Assembly (NCBI GenBank): GCA_903938445.1
Contig: CAJADG010000052.1
Span: forward strand, 21,914 to 85,913
Source of the DNA: an uncultured Bacteroidota bacterium
GTDB taxonomy: Bacteria > Bacteroidota > Bacteroidia > Chitinophagales > Chitinophagaceae
Direction: 5' to 3'
DNA length: 64,000 nt
The translations under genes were made by a program, and so were the position numbers. Under the pieces are notes generated by a model. It searched no databases, was not told the origin of the DNA, and saw only the letters and a list, made by a program, of their open reading frames with translations. Below, one piece after another: positions 48,815 through 57,187 of this stretch (its first letter is position 1; every line of letters starts with the position of its first letter).

Positions 48815-49579
48815 TTATTTATCGTTATGCATTTTAAAAGTCAGCGCTGCATAATCATCATAGGTAAGGTTTTCAGCGCGTTTAGTAAAAATTGGGTCTT
48901 CCAATTGAGCTGTAGTAAAATAAGGCTTTAAAGGATTACGTAACATTTTTCTTCGCTGACCAAATGCCATTTTCACAATATGATAAAAACTTTTTTCAGA
49001 AGACATTTCAGGAAATTTTTCTTTTCTCTTAAACATGATCACGCCACTATCCACCTTAGGAGGAGGATTAAATGCACTTGGAGGAACATCAAATAAATAA
49101 GTAACATCATAAAAAGCTTGCGCCAAAACACTCAAAATGCCATAGGCTTTTGAATGTGGTTTAGCTGCAATTCTTTCGGCCACTTCTTTTTGAAACATTC
49201 CTACCATCATGGGTACATTTTCCTTCCAATCTAATACCTTAAAAACAATTTGTGTCGAAATATTATAAGGGAAATTACCTACCAACGTAAATGATTGCTC
49301 AAATGGCATTTGTGTTTCTAAAAAATCCTCATTAATTAGTTTACCATTCAAATCAGGAAAAGTGTGCAGTAAGTAGTTCACTTTTTCGGTATCTAGCTCA
49401 ATTGCTTTAAACTCAGCACTAGGTAATTTATAAATATACTCCGTTAAAGCACCCGCACCTGGCCCTACTTCAACAAGTCTTTCTATAGGCTGCTCCAGCA
49501 AATACCCTTTAATTCGCTCACATACCGTTTTATCCGTTAAAAAGTGCTGCCCCAGTGATTTTTTTAGCGTGTACTGCAT
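48815..49579 (-). CDS. rsmA: 16S rRNA dimethyladenosine transferase RsmA (KsgA)
   Basis: Dimethylates two adjacent adenines near the 3' end of 16S rRNA using SAM. It has 254 residues. Motifs: LGQHFLTD near the start, SAM-binding [14 protein letters not shown] (about 37-50) and catalytic NFPYNIS (the family N-L/I/F-PY). The start has a TAACTTTG box ending only 4 nt upstream, so the mRNA may be leaderless. Divergent from pdxA, an arrangement common in Bacteroidota. Confidence 0.96.
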   Translation of the reverse strand: MQYTLKKSLGQHFLTDKTVCERIKGYLLEQPIERLVEVGPGAGALTEYIYKLPSAEFKAIELDTEKVNYLLHTFPDLNGKLINEDFLETQMPFEQSFTLVGNFPYNISTQIVFKVLDWKENVPMMVGMFQKEVAERIAAKPHSKAYGILSVLAQAFYDVTYLFDVPPSAFNPPPKVDSGVIMFKRKEKFPEMSSEKSFYHIVKMAFGQRRKMLRNPLKPYFTTAQLEDPIFTKRAENLTYDDYAALTFKMHNDK

Positions 49580-49583
49580 GAAG

Positions 49584-49591
49584 CAAAGTTA
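49584..49591 (-). promoter_or_regulatory. -7 promoter box of rsmA
   Basis: TAACTTTG on the minus strand, exact TAnnTTTG match, 4 nt from the ATG at 49579. Confidence 0.5.
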
Positions 49592-49629
49592 GGTTTTTGT
49601 GCGTACTTTTACAGCCTAATAAAAAGGAT

Positions 49630-50721
49630 ATGACACAGGAAATTAAAAGACCCATTATTGGATTTAGTTGTGGCGATTTAAATGGTGTAGGAATTGAATT
49701 AATTATCAAATCCTTGTCTGATAATCGTGTCTTGGACTTTATGGTACCCGTGATTTTTGCAAGCAATAAAAGCATCAACTTTTACAAAAAGTTAAGTCCT
49801 GAATTTGCACTTAACTTTTCTTCAATTCCTGATTTAACTAAAATCAATCCAAAGCAAGTTAATTTGATTAATTGTTGGGAGGAGGAAGTGAATATAACTC
49901 CTGGTGAACTTACCGAGGATGGAGGTAAATATGCTTTTATCTCATTACAACAAGCTGTTGCTGCTTTGAAAGATAAAAAAATTGACGGTTTAGTTACCGC
50001 ACCCATTCATAAAAAAAATATTCAATCCCCTGAATTTAATTTCAGTGGACATACCCCTTATTTACAACATGCATTTGGTAATACAGAGAACTTAATGTTA
50101 TTGGTTGCAGAAAATTTAAGAATGGCTTTAGTTACTGAGCATATCACCATTCAAGATGTTGCAAAACATATTACTAAGGATAAGATCAAACAAAAACTAC
50201 AAATCTTAAACAATAGTTTGCAAAAAGATTTTGGAATTGATAAGCCACGTATTGCCGTACTTGCTTTAAATCCACATGCAGGGGATGAAGGTTTAATTGG
50301 AAAAGAAGAAATTGAAATAATTCGTCCAGCAGTGAAGGAAAGTAAAAATCAAATGTTGGCTTTTGGGCCCTATTCTGCAGACGCCTTTTTTGCAAGAGGT
50401 GCACATGAAAAATTTGATGGTGTTTTAGCAATGTATCATGATCAAGGATTAATCCCTTTTAAATCATTAGCCTTTGGAGAAGGAGTTAATTTTACAGCAG
50501 GTTTGCCTATGGTAAGAACGAGTCCCGATCATGGAACTGCTTTTGATATAGCAGGTAAAAACAAGGCAGACGCGGCTTCTTTTACAGCAAGTATTTTTGA
50601 ATGTGTGCGTATTATTCATGCGCGTCAAGGATACAAAGACATGCGCTTAAATCCATTAAAAAAGATAAGTGCTCGTATGTTCGCCAATGCAAAAGACGAA
50701 ACACTGGAAGAAATGGCTTAA
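49630..50721 (+). CDS. pdxA: 4-hydroxythreonine-4-phosphate dehydrogenase
   Basis: NAD-dependent enzyme of the DXP-dependent pyridoxal phosphate (vitamin B6) pathway. From the ATG at 49630 it has 363 residues; the ORF extends 11 codons further up, but without family similarity. Metal-binding His residues are in FSGHTPYLQHAFG, MYHDQGLIPFK and TSPDHGTAFDIAG, the last two being strong PdxA signatures. It is the last housekeeping gene before the surface-protein region. Confidence 0.96.
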   Translation: MTQEIKRPIIGFSCGDLNGVGIELIIKSLSDNRVLDFMVPVIFASNKSINFYKKLSPEFALNFSSIPDLTKINPKQVNLINCWEEEVNITPGELTEDGGKYAFISLQQAVAALKDKKIDGLVTAPIHKKNIQSPEFNFSGHTPYLQHAFGNTENLMLLVAENLRMALVTEHITIQDVAKHITKDKIKQKLQILNNSLQKDFGIDKPRIAVLALNPHAGDEGLIGKEEIEIIRPAVKESKNQMLAFGPYSADAFFARGAHEKFDGVLAMYHDQGLIPFKSLAFGEGVNFTAGLPMVRTSPDHGTAFDIAGKNKADAASFTASIFECVRIIHARQGYKDMRLNPLKKISARMFANAKDETLEEMA

Positions 50722-50746
50722 AAGAATTAATTACGATTGTAATTTT

Positions 50747-50953
50747 CTATCCTTTTATCATTTTGTATAAACCTACAACAGAGTCAACACCAAGCTTCAT
50801 AAAGAGTCTACTCTTTATGGTTGAGACAGTATTAGATTTTATTCCAAGTTTTTTTGAAATTATAGATGTTTTTTCGCCATCAACAATATACATAGCCACT
50901 TCTTTTTCTCTTGGACTTAGTTTATTAATATTTCTTATTGAGGTTAATTTCAT
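50747..50953 (-). CDS. Small LuxR-type HTH DNA-binding protein
   Basis: A 68-residue protein from ATG 50953 (an upstream ATG at 51016 would overlap the preceding gene by about 40 bp). It is essentially only the LuxR/GerE helix-turn-helix: KLSPREKEVAMYIVDGEKTSIISKKLGIKSNTVSTIKSRLFMKLGV. No sensor, receiver or ligand domain is present. It is the last gene of the surface-protein run, 22 bp after the stop of the 1015-residue protein, and may regulate it. Whether it acts as a stand-alone regulator is inference. Confidence 0.82.
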   Translation of the reverse strand: MKLTSIRNINKLSPREKEVAMYIVDGEKTSIISKKLGIKSNTVSTIKSRLFMKLGVDSVVGLYKMIKG

Positions 50954-50975
50954 ATTTGATATTAAAATATTGGTA

Positions 50976-53900
50976 TTATAAAGTTGTAAACTTAATATTA
51001 GGTCCATAATAAACAAAGTTCCCTACCTTAATAAAGGTTCTTATATAATATGAAGTACCGCTTGTTAACCCAGTAATTATCGAAGTCATATTACCAGTTA
51101 TGACATTTGAATCAATTAAACTATTGTTGACTATTGTTGGATTAATTAAAGTATTCCAACATACTCCTCTTTGAACAATATTAACATAACTTGAGGGGAT
51201 ATTTGAAGTCAATGTTATTGAATTATTAGTAAGATTAGAGATTACTCCACCAATAATTTTTGGAATAGGCACTTTCCCCTGCACCCAATTTGACGAGTAT
51301 CCTGACATTTGGAAATTATATAAACTATACAATACTTCGAATTGTGCACTAGAGTATGATATATTATAATTCGATGAATTAAATGTACCATCAGTAGCTG
51401 AAGATGGCGTAATATCATATAATCCTGCCCCATCATTTGCAGCAGTACCACCTGCTGCTACTAAAGTGACTGAACCTACTGTTTCTCCATTTACTAAACC
51501 ATTAGCAATGAAATTAGTATTACCACTACCTAATGTGATTTTAGAACCATAAAATTTTTGAAAATATTTAGCGGTTATGCTCAAAGGTGCAGGTGCAACA
51601 TAACTTGTAGTTATTGGAATTAACAAGGTATCTGCTGCTTCACTACTTAAAATTACTTTTCCATTGAAATTTCCAACATTTGCAGTTTTAGCTAATCTAA
51701 TATATACTTTAGTTAAAGTAACATTAGTTCCAGATTGACTTATAGTTACTTTATTTGAATATCCCAAACTCGCATTATTAGAAACTTCAAACCCTACCGG
51801 AGCAGTGACTGAAATATTTTGAATAATGTATTGCCCAGAAAGATTTATTGTATCAGTAAACGAAGGAGTGCCGTAAGTAGCATTTAAACTCACAACTGAA
51901 TTAGTAGTTGTATTAATAAGCGGTTTCCTTACTGAAATATTTACCGTAAATACATTACTATAGTTTACAGCACCTACTTTATTATAATTATAAGCCCTAA
52001 CACGAACTAAAGCGTTTTCAGTGAGCAGGGTCGGGGTCCCAGAAATAACACCAGTTACACTATCAATAATTAAACCATTAGGCAATGCATCTAAAGCTTG
52101 AAATACAACTGCCCTGCCTCCAATATTAACTGGTATTATAGATAAACCATTGTAATTAATAAAGAAGGTAGATGGAGTTGGATAAGTAATAGAAGGAGGA
52201 AGTGTAGTTATATTAATATTTGAAACATAAGTATAATTACATGAACCTTTAGTATAATTATAATTTATAGCATAAGATCCACTTGTACTCAAGCCAGGCG
52301 TAAATGCACCGGTGGTTTGACTATAAAATAAACCTGAAGGGTTAGCTGAAAAAGTACCAGTGAGTGGACCAGTTATATTGACTTTTTTTGATGACATATC
52401 AGTTTCATCAAAATTAAATGCCCCATATGAAACACTGGTATAATTGTCCTCAATGACATTAACTGTTACCTTTGCGGTGTTAATACACCCAACGCCTCCG
52501 GAACCTAAAACAGTATAAGTTGTAGTAGTCATAGGATTTGCAATAGGGTTTGCAATTAAGGTGTTTGACAAATTTGTTGCTGGTGTCCAACTAAAACTTG
52601 TGGCTCCTGATGCAACTAAATTTATTGGACTCCCTGGACAAATTGTAGTATCCTTAGAGACCGCAACTGTTGTTCCAGTTGTTGTTGCAGTTGTTGGTGT
52701 TTTATTGGCAAGATTATATCCCATACCAGTACCACCTAAATAAAAATTATCACCAACCGGAAAACTACATGCTTGTAAAACAAGCGAATTATTTGAAACA
52801 ACATTATTACTTAATCCTCCCGCATAAATCAGATTTGTTAAATCTATATTTGAAGGACATACTAAGGAAGAGAGCGTTGTCGAACTAATAATATTACTAC
52901 TTAAGCCTCCTGAATATATTTTACTTTCAATTATTGGATTTTCAGAACAAGCGGCAGTTACTAGTTGATTACTGGAAATGACAGAAGATGACAACCCCCC
53001 AGTATACATATTCGTATAATTAATAACGCCACTATTTGTTGCGCAATTATTTGTTATAGTTACAGAAGCAGTTGTTGATGTTGTACATGCCGCACCAAAT
53101 GTATAAGTTATTGTATATGTTTGTGCAGTAGCTAAATATGATTTTATTGCTCCAGTCTTAGCATCAATGGTCATACCAGTTGAAGGACTAATAGTAAATG
53201 TCCCATTTGTTAACCCATTTAATACAGGATATTGGTATTGATTGGTGCTTTGTGTGTTACAAATAGAAGTGGGATAAGTAATTGAAGTTACACCTAGGTC
53301 AATTACATTAATACTGACTGAACTAACATTTCTACAACCAGGAGCAGCTCCACTAGTAGTTACAGTATATACTGTATTTTGAGTGGGTTTAGCCGTAGTG
53401 TTTTGAATATTTGCACTGGTAATATCCGCTCCAACTGATTGTGTCCATACGTATGTTGTTGCACCAGTGCCTGTTGTTGAGAGTGCTATACAATCTCCTT
53501 TAATAATAGCATAATTATCTGCTGCAGCAAGTACATAGGGTCCAGTTTGATTCGTTGTGTTGGGTGTAATTTGACCTTTTGATGACCCAACGGTTACTGC
53601 ACTTCCATAATAAAAATTATAATTTGGGGGTGCCGGACATGCAGCAATGCTTAATTGCGAAGTGTCATATCCTCCACCATTTCCTCCGAAATAAATTAAA
53701 TCAGCTAAGTTAATTGTTACAGGGCATGTTGTTTTATTAATTGTTGCCGTATCATACCCTGCTCCATTACCCCCAAAATAAATTAAATATTCAGTATTGA
53801 TTGTTACTGGACAAGCTGTTTTACTAATTGTTGCTGTATCGTATCCACTGCCATTTCCACCTGCATAAAATATTAATGTATAATCTAGATTATACGTGCA

Positions 53901-54023
53901 AGTAGAAGGCGTTACCCTCGCCGTATCATATCCGCTACCACTTCCTCCAGCATATTGTGCATTTAAGGAAGTGATTCCGAATAGAATAAACAGAACAAAT
54001 AAAATGTATGCTTTTTTTAACAA
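50976..54023 (-). CDS. Large secreted repeat protein with MBG and fibronectin-like domains
   Basis: A 1015-residue exported protein with a signal peptide ending near LNAQYAGG. The first 130 residues hold four repeats of about 37 residues of the form Y/F-x-GGxGxGYDTA...C (for example YAGGNGSGYDTATISKTAC). A second family near 330-430 has three repeats with Y-x-GGLSSxxxS...C, then one more GGTGMGY. Ig-like PKD-type segments follow, then an MBG-type domain (ITAKYFQKFYGSK, near 855) and a C-terminal fibronectin-like domain with the RGVCWNT motif and SGTSYYIRTFIKVG. No T9SS sorting tail is seen. Possibly a surface or matrix protein; function unknown. Confidence 0.78.
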   Translation of the reverse strand: MLKKAYILFVLFILFGITSLNAQYAGGSGSGYDTARVTPSTCTYNLDYTLIFYAGGNGSGYDTATISKTACPVTINTEYLIYFGGNGAGYDTATINKTTCPVTINLADLIYFGGNGGGYDTSQLSIAACPAPPNYNFYYGSAVTVGSSKGQITPNTTNQTGPYVLAAADNYAIIKGDCIALSTTGTGATTYVWTQSVGADITSANIQNTTAKPTQNTVYTVTTSGAAPGCRNVSSVSINVIDLGVTSITYPTSICNTQSTNQYQYPVLNGLTNGTFTISPSTGMTIDAKTGAIKSYLATAQTYTITYTFGAACTTSTTASVTITNNCATNSGVINYTNMYTGGLSSSVISSNQLVTAACSENPIIESKIYSGGLSSNIISSTTLSSLVCPSNIDLTNLIYAGGLSNNVVSNNSLVLQACSFPVGDNFYLGGTGMGYNLANKTPTTATTTGTTVAVSKDTTICPGSPINLVASGATSFSWTPATNLSNTLIANPIANPMTTTTYTVLGSGGVGCINTAKVTVNVIEDNYTSVSYGAFNFDETDMSSKKVNITGPLTGTFSANPSGLFYSQTTGAFTPGLSTSGSYAINYNYTKGSCNYTYVSNINITTLPPSITYPTPSTFFINYNGLSIIPVNIGGRAVVFQALDALPNGLIIDSVTGVISGTPTLLTENALVRVRAYNYNKVGAVNYSNVFTVNISVRKPLINTTTNSVVSLNATYGTPSFTDTINLSGQYIIQNISVTAPVGFEVSNNASLGYSNKVTISQSGTNVTLTKVYIRLAKTANVGNFNGKVILSSEAADTLLIPITTSYVAPAPLSITAKYFQKFYGSKITLGSGNTNFIANGLVNGETVGSVTLVAAGGTAANDGAGLYDITPSSATDGTFNSSNYNISYSSAQFEVLYSLYNFQMSGYSSNWVQGKVPIPKIIGGVISNLTNNSITLTSNIPSSYVNIVQRGVCWNTLINPTIVNNSLIDSNVITGNMTSIITGLTSGTSYYIRTFIKVGNFVYYGPNIKFTTL

Positions 54024-54048
54024 CTTGTTGAATTGATAGTTATGTTAT

Positions 54049-55605
54049 TTAGTAACTCATTGATCTTACACCTCTACCACCAACTCCGTTAGCAGAATTA
54101 TTATTAGCTTCACTATTTAAAGTAGTACCTGCATAATAAGATCTATCAGATACTTGAACATAGCTGACTGAATTAGCAAAAGACCCGCCTCTTAAAATCG
54201 TACCACTGTTTGCTCCTCCACTTGCTGGCCATCCAGTAACATTTGCTAAACCAAGGCTTGTTAGACTACCATCACCATTTGTAGTTGTAAATGATGAATA
54301 ATCATATCCACTACCGCCCCCAACACATTGTTCATAAACATTCCCTCCCATTTCCATAATACCATAATAAGCAGCTCCTGCTTGCACTCTATTACTTGTT
54401 GCAGTTGCTGGAGCACCGGATCTCATTGGACTCCAGGTTGCCCAATCAGCCCAACCATATTGGCAAACTCCATTTTGTCCAGCAGCGCTTATATATTCAC
54501 TTGCAAGACCATAATTTCCGCCACTTGTAGCTTGATAAATTACAGTACTACCCCATGGGTATTCACCTGCTACCGGAGTGTTTGGGGTACCAGCATTATT
54601 ACCTCTGCAAGCCTTTTCAAATTCAAACTCAGACATCGGTCTTAATCCAGACCAATCTAAATAAGAGGTTAAATCCTGCCAATTTATTTCATTAATTGGT
54701 CTATAATATGAATTTACACTTTGAACAAAAGTGGCAGGTATTGTATTGTATGTGCCTGGAACTGACACTTTTATTGAAATTGAATTCCAGTCGTCAGTAA
54801 TCTTAGCGTTTAATGCATTAGGATACACAGCCCCCCATTTAGATTGTTTTTGAGCTTGTTGATCATAAGTCAAACAGTTTATAAAATCAATATATGAACT
54901 TACACCTAACTCATATTTCATACAATAAAAGCCATTATAACCAAGAGGGAAAGTTGATGGAAGTGCACTAGGGCAACCATAAGTGAAACTGCTGCAATAA
55001 ACCGTTGAGACACCTAATCCCGAGTTTTGTTTAGATGCATCAATTAATAAAGGAGTATTTGCATTATTACCCGCAGAAAAATTACTTGAATTAGTTGACC
55101 TGCCATCTCCTAAATAAAAACTTCCTTGTGGCACGTATACCATTTCCAAGCCCATTACTTTGAAATTATCTGTTGAGCTTGTTACAATTGCAGGGCTTGT
55201 GGTACTTGAAGCATTTAATTTTAAAGTAATGGTATGTGTACCTATATTACCCGTTGCAGTGGTTAAAGCAGAACGTCTGATGAAAACACCCATCCCATCT
55301 GCAGTGGCATCAACTGTCAATAAATTGGTGCCTGAACTTACTGTCGATGTATGGTCTGCAGAAGTGGCACTAATTAAAGCCGAAGCCCAAATGTTGGTTG
55401 TTGAACAAGCCTGTCTTTTTACAAATACCCAAACTGCATCCCAATTACTAGGACCTGTTGTTAATTTCCAACTATTATCCCATGAAATGCTAAAACTAAT
55501 TGTATTATTTACTGCATTAAAACTTGTATTTGAAATATTTAAATTATTTGCAAATGCAAAATTCGACACAAACATAAATAAGAAAATGATGACTATATTT
55601 TTCAT
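54049..55605 (-). CDS. SUMF1-domain secreted protein, paralogue A
   Basis: A 518-residue exported protein. After a signal peptide (MKNIVIIFLFMFVSNFAFA) comes a beta-rich domain (about 20-150; SWDNSWK...DAVWVFVKRQ) of unknown function, then a SUMF1/formylglycine-generating-enzyme-like (C-type lectin fold) domain from about 165: MVYVPQGSFYLGDGRS, MSEFEFEKACRG, GIMEMGGNVYEQCVGGG and a C-terminal RGGSFANSVSYVQVSDRSYY...GGRGVRS. The cysteine pair that makes FGE catalytic (in the RGGS-x-C...C segment) is missing, so it is probably a binding or structural protein. First-copy paralogue farthest from the other two. Confidence 0.85.
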   Translation of the reverse strand: MKNIVIIFLFMFVSNFAFANNLNISNTSFNAVNNTISFSISWDNSWKLTTGPSNWDAVWVFVKRQACSTTNIWASALISATSADHTSTVSSGTNLLTVDATADGMGVFIRRSALTTATGNIGTHTITLKLNASSTTSPAIVTSSTDNFKVMGLEMVYVPQGSFYLGDGRSTNSSNFSAGNNANTPLLIDASKQNSGLGVSTVYCSSFTYGCPSALPSTFPLGYNGFYCMKYELGVSSYIDFINCLTYDQQAQKQSKWGAVYPNALNAKITDDWNSISIKVSVPGTYNTIPATFVQSVNSYYRPINEINWQDLTSYLDWSGLRPMSEFEFEKACRGNNAGTPNTPVAGEYPWGSTVIYQATSGGNYGLASEYISAAGQNGVCQYGWADWATWSPMRSGAPATATSNRVQAGAAYYGIMEMGGNVYEQCVGGGSGYDYSSFTTTNGDGSLTSLGLANVTGWPASGGANSGTILRGGSFANSVSYVQVSDRSYYAGTTLNSEANNNSANGVGGRGVRSMSY

Positions 55606-55624
55606 AATAAATAATTTTTAAGTT

Positions 55625-57169
55625 TTAAAAGCTTCTTACTCCTCTCCCTCCAATATATCTTAATCTAGTATTAGATCCATTCTCTGAATTTCCTGCGTAA
55701 TAATACCTATCGGAAACCTGATATTGAAAATAATTTGATGTAGATACAAAATGACCACCTTTCACAATGGTGCCACTTGTTGTACCTCCATCTTTTGGCC
55801 AACCAACAACATCTGCTAATCCAGTGTTTGTTATAACTCCATCTCCATTAGTAGTTGTAAAATTTGAATAATCATAGCCTGCACCACCCCCTACACATTG
55901 TTCCCAAACATTACCTGCCATTTCCATAATACCATAATATGTTGCACCTGATTGTGATCTATTACTAGTTGAAGTAGCAGCAAATCCAGCTCTTATTGGT
56001 CCATTGTCTTCCCAATTTCTGCAAGCTCCATCATAAACTGACCATGTTGCAGTTGCAGAAGTTTGATAGTTGTAATAATTACCAGCGTTCCCACCGGTTA
56101 AAATGGTACTTCCCCATGGATACTCAAATGCAATAGGAGCATTTGCAGTCCCAGTTGAACCTCCATTAGTTCCCCTACAAGCTTTTTCATATTCAAACTC
56201 TGTCATTGGTCTCAAACCACTCCAGTCCAAAAATGAAGCTAGGTCTTGCCAATTCAAACAACCCATTGGTATATATGGATAGTTCCCTCCAAAAACTGCC
56301 GATTTAGTATTATAGTTTCCAGCAGTTGTGGTATAAACATTTATTGAGCCCCAGTTTGAATTACCATGAAATAATACAGGTACTGTTGCATTAGGTAAAT
56401 ATGCTGCGTTTGAAATTTTTAATCTTGCTGCTTGTTGATCATATGTTAACGTATTTAAATATTCTATAAAAACACCTTGTAAAATTTCATATTTCATAGA
56501 ATAAAAACCATTGTAACCAAGTGGGAATGTTGTTGGAAGTGGCATACTACATCCATAAATATTATTGCTAGTATAATTAGAAGCAGCACCCAACCCATTA
56601 ACATTCTGAATATTATTCGTAATTTTTAATGGACTAGTTGTACCACTTGCCACAAATGCACCATTATTTGAACTGGTTCTTCCATCTCCAATATAAAATT
56701 CACCTTGCGGTACATAAACCATTTCAACTCCAATAACTTTGAAGTTATCTGATGTTGTAGTAGTTATTGATGGATTAGTAGCTGCAAGTTTTAAAGTAAT
56801 AGTTTGGCTGGTCACATTACCCACAACATCTGTGCCTATTCGTTTTATAAAAACACCCATCCCATCACTAACTCCAACTACAGAAACTACAGAAGAAGGG
56901 TTGATTCCCGTTTTAGCTGTATGATCACCCGAGGTAGCCGAAACCAATTGATGTACCCAATTATTATTTCCAGTACATTTTTGTCTTTTAATAAATACCC
57001 AAACGGCGTCATGATTAGATGGACCTGAACTTATATTCCAACTATTATCCCATGAAATAGTAAATGTTATAGTTTCAGCACTATACACCGGAGCTGAAAT
57101 TGCTAAATTATTTGCAAACCCATAATTAGCAAATAGTAAAACAAAAACGGTTGTTAATATATTTTTCAT
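55625..57169 (-). CDS. SUMF1-domain secreted protein, paralogue B
   Basis: A 514-residue paralogue with the same layout as A: signal peptide (MKNILTTVFVLLFANYGFA), beta-rich N-terminal domain (SWDNSWN, DAVWVFIKRQ), then a SUMF1-like domain (VYVPQGEFYIGDGRT, MTEFEYEKACRG, GIMEMAGNVWEQCVGGG). The C-terminus KGGHFVSTSNYFQYQVSDRY lacks FGE cysteines. It is nearly identical to paralogue C over the last 150 residues but differs in the middle (a T/G-rich insertion near the EYPWGS motif), consistent with recent duplication. 19 bp from A, 18 bp from C. Confidence 0.85.
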   Translation of the reverse strand: MKNILTTVFVLLFANYGFANNLAISAPVYSAETITFTISWDNSWNISSGPSNHDAVWVFIKRQKCTGNNNWVHQLVSATSGDHTAKTGINPSSVVSVVGVSDGMGVFIKRIGTDVVGNVTSQTITLKLAATNPSITTTTSDNFKVIGVEMVYVPQGEFYIGDGRTSSNNGAFVASGTTSPLKITNNIQNVNGLGAASNYTSNNIYGCSMPLPTTFPLGYNGFYSMKYEILQGVFIEYLNTLTYDQQAARLKISNAAYLPNATVPVLFHGNSNWGSINVYTTTAGNYNTKSAVFGGNYPYIPMGCLNWQDLASFLDWSGLRPMTEFEYEKACRGTNGGSTGTANAPIAFEYPWGSTILTGGNAGNYYNYQTSATATWSVYDGACRNWEDNGPIRAGFAATSTSNRSQSGATYYGIMEMAGNVWEQCVGGGAGYDYSNFTTTNGDGVITNTGLADVVGWPKDGGTTSGTIVKGGHFVSTSNYFQYQVSDRYYYAGNSENGSNTRLRYIGGRGVRSF

Positions 57170-57187
57170 AATAAATAATTTAAAAAA

